A stretch of DNA of 64,000 bases from Reticulascus tulasneorum (GCA_001557505.1 LSAX01000004.1:2418001-2482000), one strand, 5' to 3'. Shown: positions 24,099-37,000, numbered from the stretch's first letter. Program-made: numbers and translations. Notes: a model not told the origin generated them from the sequence alone.

Positions 24099-25148
24099 CG
24101 ACCCCTCTTCATTTTGCATTGCACGGCGTTTAGTGTTTAACATGTTTTTGCTTGGACTTCATTATTTTGGCAAGGATCAAGGGGGGAAAGCATGACCATC
24201 ATGATGAGAGCTCATCTGGGCTCCTGGCGCTAGACTTAGCCATCGCTTGGGGCTTATCTGTTTGCATTTTGGACTTGTAGTCCTGTACCACTATACCCTG
24301 TATATGGAGGTTTTATGCTGGATGGGAATTAAGGGTCTAGCTTTTGCGGCATCGTACATAGTCATTTTTCATGAACATGTTTACAACACTACCTCATGTT
24401 AACGCGACTCTTAATGCTTTCGATTGTGTTCCCCCATCGTTAAGCGGCTTGGTTCGTTCGGGCATACAACTGAACTTCCGGCCCGGCGCGAAACGCCTAA
24501 TGCCAGATGCCTCAAGTATTTAAGCTGTGATTTCTGTTGGAATTTGGGATCCAGAGACCGACTTTTAACAAAGCTGGGTAAGTAAATAGGATATTAATTA
24601 CACCATTCCAGTAAGTGGTAGTTATTGGGGTCTACGATAACTCTTTCCAACTCGTACTCTTCCCAGAGGCAAAACGCGGCCAGAGTGACTGGCGGATGAG
24701 CTGAGTCGGAGCTATTATCCACCACTGGCAGTTTGTGATTTTCAATTTCAATATAACATTGTTCGGTTTCAAGAGACTTCCGCGCAACTTTGTAAGATTA
24801 TCAAGGTTGAAAGGGGAAAGCGGTGATAGGTCAGAAGCCATGGCGACACACCGACAAACGTATAACTTGTATAACCTCTTGACATGATCGGAATCTGCCT
24901 ACGTTTTCTTGGGAGTTCCTCAATGATCCTTGCTTCAACAGTAACTTATTAGGAGCAGTAAGAAATTCGAAGCCTCCCTGACTTGGCTTGGAGCTTGGGC
25001 CACTTGCAATGATGAGTAAGCTGGACTTTAAACCCGACGTCGGCTCCGAGCCACCATGACGTTGCACGGCGTTAAATGTGACTGAGTCCATGCGGCTCAT
25101 CGGGCAATTTGTCCCGCTTCAACATCCAACACTCGCGTTGAGAAACTC
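24099..25148. other. Intergenic: 3' flank of the Zn2Cys6 gene and upstream region of AIM32
   Basis: 1,050 bp without a supportable gene. The first 400 bp are T-rich, as expected for a 3' untranslated region and terminator. No repeat or RNA gene was recognised. Confidence 0.6.
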
Positions 25149-26263
25149 ATGTATTCGCGACCCTTCACGAGGCTGGCTCCATTATGCATCAATCGCAGTT
25201 TACCAGCCCGTCGGCGGTTCCTCGCCACTAAACCGCCGCCATTTCCGACTGTCGCAACGTGCCCGTCCCCAACATGTCAGTGTGCCGGAACTCCCGAGAT
25301 GCCCGATGGACTGAAGATAGATCACGAGGGCCGTCTAAACGGCGCGATAACAGGCTACGTGGAACACGTCCTGATTTGCACTGGGAAGGATGACTGGATG
25401 TCTCGGATTGAGGAGGAAAATAGCGGCGACAATTTGGCCGCGGACCTTAAAGAGCTATTCGGGAGGGGAGGTATCTACAGCGATGTGAGTCGGATCCATC
25501 AGGAATCATGCCCGCCAAGAGCTAACGGTAAGTCTGATTCTCGTAGCCATTTCACAACATATCCGTGTTGAATTCTTCATTCCCGTCCTCAGTTCCGAGG
25601 AGGACTGAGCTCCAAACCACTTCTGCATTCCTCTTGCCGAGCTTCAAATATGTTCCGTTTCTTCCTAGAGTGTCGTTCGACAGCGTGCAGGCGCTAGCCA
25701 AGGGCTATCTTCTACCTAGAAAGCTCCATCCCATGCATGACGGGCTGTCGCCTATCCACAAGGACAGGCTGACACGGAACCCGGCGTATCAATCCTTGTT
25801 ATGGGGTGTGCAAGACGTCACAGACATTCTGGTTCTCATCTGTGGGCATGGGGGCAGGGACATGAGATGCGGTGTGATGGGACCGGCATTGAGGAGCGAG
25901 TTCGAGGCTCAGCTTCCCAAAGCTGGGGTCGAAGTGTTCAACGGTCCTATAGATGCTGAGAAGAGTGAGGCACCTAGCATAGCAGGATCCACAAACCCTG
26001 GGCCTGCCTTGACTTCACGGATAGGGCTCATCAGTCATATTGGCGGGCACAAGTTCGCGGGAAACGTCATCATTTACATTCCTCCCGAGTTGAAGACACA
26101 CCAGGGAACGGCTCATCCGTTGGCAGGGTATGGCATATGGTATGGTAGAGTGGAACCGAAGCATGTGGAGGGCATCATCAAAGAGACGATCCTCGGCGGA
26201 ACAGTAATCACAGATCTCTTTCGTGGGGGAATAGACCAGGACAGGAAGATATTGAGATTGTAA
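25149..26263 (+). CDS. AIM32: AIM32-like mitochondrial sucrase/ferredoxin-like protein
   Basis: Exons 25149..25484 and 25547..26263 give 350 residues. The N-terminus (MYSRPFTRLAPLCINRSLPA) is basic, without acids, and looks like a mitochondrial presequence. The C-terminal part carries ICGHGGRDMRCG, in which two Cys are separated by eight residues, and HIGGHKFAGN, in which two His are separated by three. In the Apd1/Aim32 family these bind a [2Fe-2S] cluster with two Cys and two His ligands in a thioredoxin-like fold. Aim32 is linked to mitochondrial redox quality control in yeast. The gene lies 539 bp upstream of, and on the same strand as, a CYC2-type mitochondrial flavoprotein. Donor GTGAGT and acceptor CGTAG are phase 0. 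Confidence 0.92.
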
Positions 26264-26802
26264 CAAAATTTTCGAACTGCTGTGTTGCCATGATAGACTG
26301 AGATGGAGACTTTACCTCGAGATTACAAGCGAAGCTCGCGGACACTTGTTCCAACGTCATCATACCCGCTGCAATTCGCCCGCGCTTGTCCTCCATTTCC
26401 ACCTCATCTTAGGCAAACCCTTGTCTATTCGAGTGGTGAAAAACTTCTAACCGAGGTTTGAGTTAGAACAGTTTGCAACCACCGACGCTGCGCCAATTGC
26501 CTTTGGAAATTACACATCAATTCCTATTAGGTACCATAATTAGCTTCATGGCCGTGCGAAGCCCACAGGTGTGTTCCCGAAAGTTAAGCAGTTTTTCTCT
26601 ACTTATATCACTCTACGCGTGGGAACAAAAAGTGATTTTCGCGAACCCACGTGACTTCGCGTTACATCATGACATTTACTACCGCAAATGGTTTCTTGTG
26701 TTTCGGTGAACTCTCTTTATACTCCGCTAAAACAGCATTTAACGTCCAACTCGTCTATCATGACTTGCGGGAGAATAGGACGCTGAGTAATAGGCGCCCG
26801 AT
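26264..26802. other. Intergenic between AIM32 and the CYC2-type gene
   Basis: 539 bp holding the 3' flank of AIM32 and the upstream region of the next gene. No further feature recognised. Confidence 0.6.
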
Positions 26803-28251
26803 ATGCTGCATCGGTCAGACGGCCTGGCGCGATCCTTTCGGCCATCAAGTAGTCAACCCTCTAAGCTCCTCTTACATGGACGGGTGCCCTCGATAGCTCC
26901 CAGGCTTTGGTCTCGAGCAATTAAACTGGATGGTATTCAGGCTCGAAACTTCTCAACGTCTTTGCGCGGACTTGATCAACTTCGTCGAGGGAAATTAAAC
27001 TCCCCGATCTCTTTAGAGACAGCAGGAAATGGAACTTCACCACGCAAAGCTACGTCTGGCAGGATATTCCTCGCTTTGGCAATTGGCTTAAGCGCGGCCT
27101 GGTATATCTCAGCTACGCTTAATGAATCATCTTCCGATAAGCATGTACTGGATGATCAGAAATTCGTCCCATACCGGGTTACGTCAACGGTCCCTGTCTC
27201 ACCAACCGCCTTCATCCTCACTGTAAATCCGGACCTCGGCCATCTCACACCCGAGGAAGTCAAGACACAGCTAAGCAGCCCATGGCTGAGTTACGATCTT
27301 TGGTCGGTGGAGTTCAAGCAACCGCAGCTGCAGATCGCGCGGCATTACACACCCCTCCCGCCGGACAGTTGGTCAAACCCAAAAGATGGAATGCGATTTT
27401 TCATTCGGGCGGTGGATGGTGGCGAGGTCTCTACGTATCTGAGCAAACTTTCTGTCGGGAGTAAAGTTGAGCTGCGTGGGCCGCATGGAGGGTTTGACTT
27501 GCACTCGCGACTCGGGAATGAGGGGAAAGAGGTGGTGTTCCTGGCTGGCGGGACGGGGATTGCAAGTGCTATGCAGGCTGCGTATTCTCTGCTCGATGAT
27601 GAAGTGCAGCTTGGCAACAGCGAGAAGCAAGATGAGGAGATCAGGGTCTCCATTGTCTGGGCTGTCCGCAAAAGGGAAGATGTCCAGTTCCCACCGCAAT
27701 CTTCCACCCGAAGCAGATCCTGGAACCCCTTTGGAAGGAGCGTTGCGCAGAGCAGCGAGATCTCTTCCGGCTTCGAACAGCCTTCACTTGTCAGCAAGCA
27801 GTTATTAGCTATGAAGGAGAAGTATGGCGAAAGATTACGCATCGCGTTCGTAGTCGATGAAGAGAACACCTTCATCACCGAGTCGGATCTACATCCCGCC
27901 CTGCAACGGCGCGGAAAGCTGGCCCCCGACCAGGCCCCGTCGGATAAGGAGCCGAGCTGCCAATATCACTCTCAAGCCATGCACATTTCAATGGCAGATG
28001 GAGATCCGAACTCTGGTCGCAAAGACCAGCATAAGCAAGAGAGTTGCGCCTGCCCACTAACAGTTAATGGTAGGTGGCCGGGGAAGAATATTCTCTTGGT
28101 ATCTGGCCCGGATGGCTTTGTCACTGCTTATGCTGGCGCAAGGAGGTGGGAAGGGGGAGGACAGAGACAAGGGGCGCTTGGTGGATTGATAGGAGACATG
28201 CAAAGACGAGACCCTGCTTCTTGGAAGAACTGGATTGTACTAAAGTTGTAG
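26803..28251 (+). CDS. CYC2: CYC2-type mitochondrial FAD/NAD(P)-binding oxidoreductase (cytochrome b5 reductase fold)
   Basis: Single exon, 482 residues. An Arg/Ser-rich presequence is followed by one hydrophobic segment (RIFLALAIGLSAAWYISATL, about residues 87-107), suggesting an inner-membrane anchor. The ferredoxin-reductase-type FAD domain has the flavin-binding RHYTPLP motif and GGEVSTYL. The nucleotide domain has FLAGGTGIASAMQAAYSLL and, near the end, LLVSGPDGFVTAYAG. This layout matches yeast Cyc2, an inner-membrane flavoprotein facing the intermembrane space that supports haem attachment to cytochrome c. A generic NADH-cytochrome b5 reductase is the alternative, but the N-terminal targeting and anchor and the long insert before the last motif favour CYC2. 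It is convergent with NEO1. Confidence 0.83.
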   Translation: MLHRSDGLARSFRPSSSQPSKLLLHGRVPSIAPRLWSRAIKLDGIQARNFSTSLRGLDQLRRGKLNSPISLETAGNGTSPRKATSGRIFLALAIGLSAAWYISATLNESSSDKHVLDDQKFVPYRVTSTVPVSPTAFILTVNPDLGHLTPEEVKTQLSSPWLSYDLWSVEFKQPQLQIARHYTPLPPDSWSNPKDGMRFFIRAVDGGEVSTYLSKLSVGSKVELRGPHGGFDLHSRLGNEGKEVVFLAGGTGIASAMQAAYSLLDDEVQLGNSEKQDEEIRVSIVWAVRKREDVQFPPQSSTRSRSWNPFGRSVAQSSEISSGFEQPSLVSKQLLAMKEKYGERLRIAFVVDEENTFITESDLHPALQRRGKLAPDQAPSDKEPSCQYHSQAMHISMADGDPNSGRKDQHKQESCACPLTVNGRWPGKNILLVSGPDGFVTAYAGARRWEGGGQRQGALGGLIGDMQRRDPASWKNWIVLKL

Positions 28252-28550
28252 GCATATCATAGGATTAGAGATTTGTGACGTTAAGCGCACGGGGACATGT
28301 GCAAAGCCGCCAATTCTATCGCCAGCGGATCTTCAAGTGCGAGACACATCAGACTACTGGACACAAGCACATCCTATGAGATTTCATAGGCATGCCGATT
28401 ATGGCGGACAGGAAGGCTTTTGATAAAGATGCCGTTAAACAATATACCAACGCTAGAACTCCGAATAATGCCGGACAGTCCATTAGACTGCGATCTTCCC
28501 AACTGCTGCAACATAGGGGACCATAGATACAAACACCCCGTATACATACA

Positions 28551-31500
28551 CTAGGTGCTCTGCACCTTTCTATAAGAAGGCGGTTTCATTGTTCGCCGAA
28601 TCAACTTTCCAGCATACGGAGGGATGAGTGATATCGCTGAAATTGCGAGGACACGCCATAGGAAACCCCTTCACATGTGTTAATGCGTTGATGCAGGAAC
28701 CGAACAGAATTGAGGGAGCACTTACAAGGTAATGACGAATTGTAGGTCAAAGTAGTCGCCGAGGAACGGCATTGAGCCGATGAATATCAAGAAGGTGCCA
28801 ACGATGGACAAGATCATGATAGGGTGCCACGTCGTTATCTCGATGGCGACCATGAGGAGCTCGTTCAGGACAAGGACCGTGTACGACACTGCCACCATCT
28901 TTCGTCCATTGACTTCAGTGAGCAGCTGTGAGAGGCCTTGAATCGTGCAACCTTGATAAATGGAGACGAAGACCCAGACGAAGAATGTGCGGTACGACAG
29001 TGATCGACCCGAAGTCAGTTCTTTGTAGAGCTCCGGGTAGAGGTTTGCCAAGTTCTCATCCACATCCTTGTCTAAAACTAGGGAGAGAACTGGTGCAGCA
29101 GTGTACACGGTTGCATATCCTACCAGAAGCCAGTCCTAGTTCTTGTTAGAAATTGATTCGCAGGAATGCATGAAGGAGGACTGACCTTGTATAAACCGTC
29201 GGGCTCAAACTTGTGGGCGATGCTGAACATTGTCTGGCAGACAGCAATGATTAGACCACGATGGATGACGAATTGGGCGAGCTTAGCACTCCGCTTATAG
29301 CTGTTTCGACCATGCCACACGAGGAGCTTCGTCAAGTGGTGGAACTGCTCAATCGAGAAGTCGGCTGCAAGACTGGCTTGTCGCCCTTCTTTGCCGACAA
29401 TGCCGACACCAACATCGGCTGCTTGGATCATAGAGACGTCGTTGCCACCGTCCCCTATGCAGCAAACTCGCTTTTTGGTATACTCCTTGATCAACTTGGC
29501 GATTTCGGCTTTCTGTGTTGGTGAGCATCGGCAAGCAACGACTGTGGGTAACTGGACTGCGACAGAAACGAACTCGATTCTGAAATGGGTCAGGAATAGA
29601 GCTAGACTCTCGCCGTCGATAAGGAGGCAAGCGTCTGTCTTGTTGCGGAGGAAGTCGAGGTGATCCTGGGCGGCGTCTTTCCTTCTAAGCTTGTCTATTG
29701 TGTAAATGTATTGCCCTCGCGCAACCAGTTTCGAACTAACTGCAACACATCTGGCTGTCTCGACTTTGTCTCCAGTCAACATCCATATTTTGATACCAGC
29801 ATTCCGTAGTAGTTCAAGCGACGGTTTCACGTCCTTTTGCAGTTTATCTTCTACTCCAGTAACACCGAGTAGCTCGAGATCGCGCTCGAGGTATTGCGAT
29901 ACAACTCGTTGCAGAGCGGCATCTCTCCCATTTATCGCCAGTGACGCTTCCTGGTAACCTGACGAAAATTCGCGATACTGCTCATAGGACAGGCGTTTTC
30001 GGCCGACCACCAATGTACGCAGGCCTTCTCGAGCCATATTGGATGTTTCTTCGTCAAGCCAATCATTTTCGGCCACAATAGCCCCCATCACGGTGTCGGC
30101 GCCCTTTTGATAGAACCAGATTTCGCCGCGTGTAATATCAGGAACGGATGACTGGGTATGCTCGTAAAATTGAACAATAATGCCCATTCTCTTGCCCTCA
30201 GAGGTGAAAGGGAAGACGTCCAGGATACGCACTTGGACCACGGTTCTGCCAGTATCGGTTGATTCGAGGACCATACTGGTCCGGTCACGATAAGCTAGTC
30301 GAAGCCCTACAGCTTCTGTCCATCGAACAATGGCAATCTCATCTGGAGATGCAGCCTGATATGATATGACACTCTTGCCATCCTCCTCCTCCGTTGTTGG
30401 TGTAACGTTGTGGCATAGTGCTAATGCCAGAACGACATCTCGCACGCGAGAACCAATTTCTCGTCGAGTTCGGGTGGCGCCGACGTTGGAAGTGATAGAG
30501 AAGTTCGAAGATGGTGTTACCAGGGCTGTTTGCGACGCTGGATCAATAGTCTGTTGAATGTGAAAGCCTTGTTTTATGTACGAAGTCACTTCGTCCATTG
30601 CCTCGTTGGCGTATGACACGGTGCCAACGTGGATCTTCTTCATATCCATCTCATTCTGGGTCAAGGTCCCAGTCTTATCACTGAGCAGGTATTCGATGCG
30701 TCCCAAATCCTCAGGAATTGTGCTTGTTCGAACAACTGCACCAGGAATACCAGGATCCCGTTGAATGAACCAGGAATATGCGCTTTTTCCCATATCAAGG
30801 TTCACTCGCAGACTGATTGGCACGATTGTAGAGAACAAGACGAGAAATCGCATAATCTTGATGTACCAGACGTTTCCCTCCGTGTTTTCAAACCCTTCCA
30901 GTGCCACAAGGACAATGGATAAGGCCAATGTCAACGCGCAGAGAATCTTTGTGAGTGAGTTGATCTCATATTCGAGAAGACCAGTCTTAGATCGAGATGG
31001 TGCGGTTGATAGTGCAGATCTGGTTTGGGTCCCAGAGTACATTATCACAGCCAAGGTCGTGGCGTGGGACGCAATTACAGTATTGGCCCAAGCCGTATTG
31101 TCGATGGAGAGGGGCGCAGAGGTTCCTGTCTCTTCATCATCCTGCAGGGTGCCTTGTTGGCTCAGGGCAGCTTGCCTCGTCGGTAGCAGCTCCAATAGGC
31201 CCAAGAATTCGTTAACCTTCTTGTCAGGTTTCCCCCCAGTAACTCGCAATCGAACCAGCTCTTCAGTCGGGAGAGTTTGAGACAATGATGATGCCAGCCG
31301 CAACTTCCAATCCGTCTCGCCATCAAGCTGATCTGTTCTGATAAACGTCTCACCGGCCGTACTACCAGCTGCTGCCTTACTATCCACTTCCTTTCCCTTC
31401 GCAGAGCTTGTACCTTCTGTCGTAGGGGAATCTATAAGAGCGTCGACCAGTAGAGGCTCCTCTTCCACGATAGTTTCAATTGGCATATGGGGTTGGGTGG

Positions 31501-32626
31501 TTTCTGAAGTGATACACTTCAAAATCACAACATCCGCGGGGACTCGCTGACCCTTGCTCAGTTTGAGAACATCCCCAACCCTGAGATCACGAGACTTGCG
31601 GCTCGCTTCGCGAACGCTTGAGGAAGGGAGTGTAAGTGCCCCGTCGCTCTCCATTCGTTCCTCCTCCTCCTGGATATCTGACAGCCTATCTCGACTTTTC
31701 ACCGAGCCCTTTCCCCTCCTTCTCATGGAGTCTGACTTCAGCCTTCTATGCGACCGCTGTCCAGGGCTCGAGCCTGGCTCATCGAACTCCAGAACCGTGT
31801 ACTCCTCAGAGTTTGCTTCGTTGTCCCTCCGACGCCTTTCGATATCATCGTATGCTTCCTTTCCCATTGTGATGCATAACACAAACGCCAGAGGTGCAAC
31901 ATATGTTGTAAGGTATCCGATTCGTAAGGCGGGAATAGCTTGAGACAGGGCTACAAGCAAAAAGTACATATTGAAGAAGAAAGAGAACTCATTATAAAGA
32001 GTAACCGGGATAAATGTAAGTGCAGTGTATTTCGCGTTAGATATGATGTTTGGCGGGAACCTGGTGGTTTGGGAAGAACCGACTGCAACAAGCCGAGATG
32101 CAGATGGGTCATCCTCATCTTGTTCGTCCGCTCCCACGTTTTCAGATTCCTGCGTATTTGCCCCAGACATGAAGCTCGGAAGCCGTAGGGTCGATCCAAG
32201 ACTGGCTAGTCGCCCAAGTCTGTCTTTCGCGAATGATCGACGAGAAGGCCCTGAGTGGCCAGCAAGCAGGGGAGCATCGTCGCCATAACTTCCACGCCCA
32301 TCTGGGTATTGCGACCCTGACCCGTCAGCGTCACCGAGTAGGGCATCGGCATCGTCGTCGGCGCCATCTCGATTCTGGCCAAGCTCGCCATATCCCCTAG
32401 AGCGGTTCCCCGACCTTCTCAACCCGCCCATACGAAGATTTCGCAGGGCTATCCTCGGCGAACGTTGGTCTTTTGCTTGGTGATCGTGCCTGAGAAGGCC
32501 TGCGGATCGATGTGTGGTCGTGGTCGCCGGATCGAGCTCCTGGATGTCAAGCTCAAGGTCGGAGTCGGAGTCGTTCGTAGGAGAATCTGGCGGCTCCGTC
32601 GGACGGTATGGGCTTGGAGAAGGCAT
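28551..32626 (-). CDS. NEO1: P4-type ATPase (phospholipid flippase), NEO1/ATP9 family
   Basis: Exons complement(28551..28668, 28726..29135, 29186..32626) give 1,322 residues. The ATG at 32626 opens an acidic/Ser-rich cytosolic N-terminus. P-type landmarks in order: A-domain DQLDGETDWKLR (about 434), PISLRVNLDMGK in TM4, phosphorylation motif DKTGTLTQNEMD (about 649), QKGADTVM, MLTGDKVETA (about 949) and CIGDGGNDVSMIQAADVGVG (about 1057). PISLRVNLDM and the overall sequence place it with yeast Neo1 and animal ATP9A/B, the P4-ATPases that work without a Cdc50 subunit at Golgi/endosome membranes. The last 39 codons, in the third exon (reading GFLWRV at its start), restore the family's usual C-terminus after the tenth TM segment. 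A long Ser/Arg/Glu-rich insert lies between TM2 and the A domain. It is divergent from SEC16. Confidence 0.97.
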
Positions 32627-34047
32627 CCCGCATCAGGCCTGATCCAGCTTGCACCAAGCCTTCAAAGCGAAACCTGTAGCGCCAGATTTAAGGTTAACTT
32701 GGGATAGAATGGGTCTTCGGGGTTGCTGCATTGAATAGTTTTCGGTCGCCGACGAGGCTGTTGCATGAAATCAAGAGCTCATTCGGCTGGCCACCGTGTA
32801 GATTGCAATTGTCTGACGTCTTTGTGCAAGATGGCGGGTGCGCAAAAGGCAGACAGGTGTTCGAAGTTTTGGACAAGTAAACCGCATGGATCATCAGGAA
32901 CTCGTGATGCAGCAGCCTACCGTACCTACTAGTTACAGATTAGGTGCCTGCGGCGTGGCAATACTAGGTAATAATAATCAGTTAGTGGATGAACCCTCTA
33001 AACTTTTCAGTTGTTGGGAGCTTATGTGGCACTAAACAGGCGTAGTAAGTAGGGGGGTCAGCGTCGCATGTCAGCCTCAAGCGTCCACTGTCGGAGATAG
33101 CCGCGTGGCCCAAACTTTCGAGAGGCTCCAAAGGGGCAAGCCAAGTCAGGTAGGTTTTCATGAACCTACCTTATGGGACCACCACGCAAAATGCCAAATA
33201 ATGGAGGATAATTTATGGCCTTACTTGATATCGATAGATCGCGAGACGCGTAATTGCAAATACCGCGACTTGCCTCAGCATAGACTATAGGCGAAAGTCA
33301 TCCAAGTACAACGGTATATTATTCACTACTGCCTTGCCAATGATCATCTCTTGGTACAACTTGACATGTGATACGTGGTGTTTTCCCGGCCCCTATACAT
33401 AGGTAGTAGATGCGCCTTCCCGCTAGGCCAAAGATATCGGTTTTGTGACAACTCAGAAGACGAGAGCGAAGCAAAGCTTAAACGCCAGGCATCTTCCATG
33501 AACTGAGGGTACTACGTAGTAAAGCTTAGAGTTGGGTTAGCACCTAGGCAGATGAAGACAACTGCTGCTCCAACCAAGTCCAAGTCTGGCCCGTACTACA
33601 GCGCATGTAAAGTTACAGCGGGAATGTGTCGGTAGATCCTCGGCTTGGGCGAACTGGGATGCGCGGAATGACGGAACCTTGAAGGCTCCATCCATCTCCC
33701 GTTTTGGGTGGAGGTGATCTGGCAAGCAAGCCTGGACTCGCGAATTTTTGGTATATGCCAGCTTGCATCTTGGCTTCAACCAATCTCCGAAAATCATCAT
33801 CTTTTTCTTCAGCAGACACCACCATTCTGCCATGGCGTCTGGTATTCGGGATCAATAGTAGACTTTTAGTTCTCTTGTACATGTATGCTCTACTGATGGT
33901 TTTCTTACTTCTTCGATCCCTTCCAACGTCTTTCTTCGCCACGTTCCCCCTAACCTTACCAGTCTCGCGCTGACGCTTGATAGCAGTTCTATCGAGTCTT
34001 TGCTACGCTTTGCCACACTAGATGACTCGACCTAATTAACTATCGCC
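32627..34047. promoter_or_regulatory. Divergent intergenic region between NEO1 and SEC16
   Basis: 1,421 bp between start codons pointing apart, so it must hold both promoters. It contains a perfect 12-bp palindrome TACTACGTAGTA at 33510-33521, which also occurs at 9864-9875. The last 150 bp before SEC16 are T/C-rich on the coding strand, as in a leader. No gene was supported inside it. Confidence 0.5.
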
Positions 34048-37000
34048 ATGTTGACCGATAACCCAAATGCCTCCTGGCATCCGGCATTCATGCCCAATAG
34101 CCCCGATGCCCCTACCCGTGACGTTTCGTCTGGGGCGAGAGCTGTCGATCCCTTGCCGTCAGAACCCATCGAGAACGACTACACGACGAACCCTGACCCT
34201 ACGGCGCTGTCGCATGAGATAGCGAACGTCGGAGAGAAGGATGCGGGAAAGAACGCGTGGTTCGCTGAGGAATCGGCCGATGACTGGCCTGTCTTCGAAA
34301 GACCAGGAATGGAGGACATCTCGAATCAAGAGACATCTGCCGCCGAGGCGGCCCCGGTGAACCCGGAAGAGAAGGCAGAGCCCCCACCACCCGCGACGTC
34401 TATGGGGCATGCGAGCTCGGTGTCATTTGCTCGAACCGTGTCGCAAGAAGTCAACTGGATTGACGACGAGGATACGGAGTGGAACCTCTCGCGCACTGGT
34501 ACCGACCCATTCAAGTCTATGCCTCCCAACGACAGAACGAACTCCTTCCCTGCCGTTCCACCTTTGACTGAAACTGCCACCATTGCTGATGAGCACCCGC
34601 TGCCTTCAATCCAGGCGGAAGATGTCATGAATGAAATTGATAACGAATACGTCCACGATGATATACATGCAGATAATGCCGGTGCTTTCGTCGGTCCAGG
34701 CGAGCAACTGGAAAGGGACGACTCTGCCCAATTGCAATACACCACCGAGGACATCTCAGAAACCGAGGCACCGGCCTTGGGAGCCCGCTACGAGGAAGGA
34801 GTTCCTTTGATACCTCATCCACAACATGAGGATTCTTCGGCCACTAATAGTTACTCGTTTTTGGAAACGAACGACTCCTTCGCACACGAAAACACTGAGG
34901 ATGAGGACCCATTTTTCACTCAAATACAGGAATCAGGTGCAGATGACTTCTTAGGATCTGCTGGATACCGATCCCTCGAACGAAAATCCACAATGCAGGT
35001 TCTTGGTAGCCTGAATAATGCATCGTTATCTAGGGAAGATACTCTGGAGGAAACGCCTGAGGAGGTCGAAGATACTGCTTCCAAGATCGTCCCAGCCATG
35101 GACCAAGCCACGTCCGCTAGCCCTTCCGCATCCACGGAGGCCCTTCTCGCTTCTGGCGAACCAAAACCAGCAGAGACTGCAGAAGACTTAGCCGCAAAGT
35201 GGCAAGCGGCATTTGCTGGAGATGAGGATGAGGATTTTCTACTAGAAGATTCAGCTGGCAATTCTAAAGCAGTTGATCCCGCTGCTTTCTTTGGAAGTGA
35301 CGACGAAGGTTTTCTCGAAGATGACGAAGAGACCCCGGCACCGCAGCAGCCAGTCCCGGGAGCAGCGCCAACAAGCCTCGTGGCATCGGCGCAGTCTCCT
35401 GGCCTCCAAAACCGATATGCACCACAGAATTCGGCATTGCCATCTCCAAATCAGCCCATGCCGTCCCCATATCTACCACAAGCGCATGGTGCACCCGCGC
35501 AAGTTTACACGCCATCCAACGCCCAAACGCCATTTTTACCTACGGGTGCCTTTGGGACACAGCAATTCCAACCACCTATCGCGCAATTTGTTCACGGGCC
35601 ACCAAAACCTCGTCCAGAACCGGCAAAGGCTCAAAGTTTCGCCGACAAGGCGAAAGGCGGATACACCTCGCCTTACGATCTTCCAATGGAAGTAGTAAAA
35701 CCGAGGAAAAGGGCTAGCATGCAACAGCTCCCGCGAAGTACGCCGTCTAGTGCCCCTGAACCACCTCCAAGAAGCACAAGTGTCCAAGTTCCGCTTCCGC
35801 CCACGATTCACGATCCTTCCTCGGGGTTCTTCTCTCCTCCAGCATCCAGCCATTCAGGACAACCTCCTCTAGCAGGTCGTAAACCAGCCATTCCTGCTCT
35901 TAGGAGTAAAGAAAGTTTCTTCGAGGATCTGCCTATCGTCCCTAAACACCGGCCAGGATCACGGCAAAGCAGTCATTTAACGTCACCGACTAAGAATGGC
36001 CCTGCTGGGCCGGCTGGGCTACCTCAAACTCCGATCGCACCAATGGCTCCTCCGGTGGGACCTCAAATAGGACATGCAATGGCTCCTCCTCAAGGCGCAC
36101 CTAGCATGACCCGTCAAGGATCTGGCGGGCTTCCAAATCTTGTTGCTCCAGAGCGTGTGAGCCCATATGCTCCGCTTCAGTCCCAGAATCAACCGCCACC
36201 TAGTGCCCAAGTCAGTACCAGGTACTCCCCTGCGCCAGGCCAATCTCCAATCGCCAATGGTATCGTACGGCCGACATCATCAAATAGGTATTCGCCTGCA
36301 CCACCAGTTTCGAGAGCACCAGCCACCTCGTACAACTCTGTGCCCGTGTCTGCCACCCCTCCTAGCCTACCCCATCAGCCGCGAACATCAAGCCCTCTGG
36401 CACATTTTGAAGTTACAAATGATAGATCTCAATCTGCACCAACTACCAATGGCGACCATAGTCAACACGACCGCCGAAGTGTCTCAAACTATGAGCCACG
36501 TCTAAATAGAGTGTCTTCTTTACCTCCAACCCGCGAGGTTGAAGAGGAAGAGGAATTCACGGCAGCGGCGCCAAGCCACGGCGGAAATGCAAGTTACACC
36601 ACAGCTCCAGCACCCGTCGAGTCAAGATACAGTCCAGTACCGCCGGTAGGGGCCAGGCAGACACCACCGCCTCCTGCTGCTCCGCCAGCTCACTCGACCT
36701 TTTCGCCGACAAAGCGTGCAACTTCTAATTATGCCCCTCAACCCCATCCAAGCATCCTATCGAAACCACACGATTTCGCCCCTCCTCAAAGGTCGCAGAC
36801 GCAGTCCCCAGGCTCTTTGCATGGCGGCCGTAATGGAAGCCGCTCTTCTGAGCCGCTCCCTCGGCCATCTTCAGTCCACGGGCCTACTTCTCCACGAGCT
36901 GCTAGGTCTGTCCAACAACCTCAAGTTTCTTCCACCCGCGCTAGGGGCCCTTCGCAAAGCTTCAACATGGTCGCCCCCACAGATGGGCGTGAACAGGATC

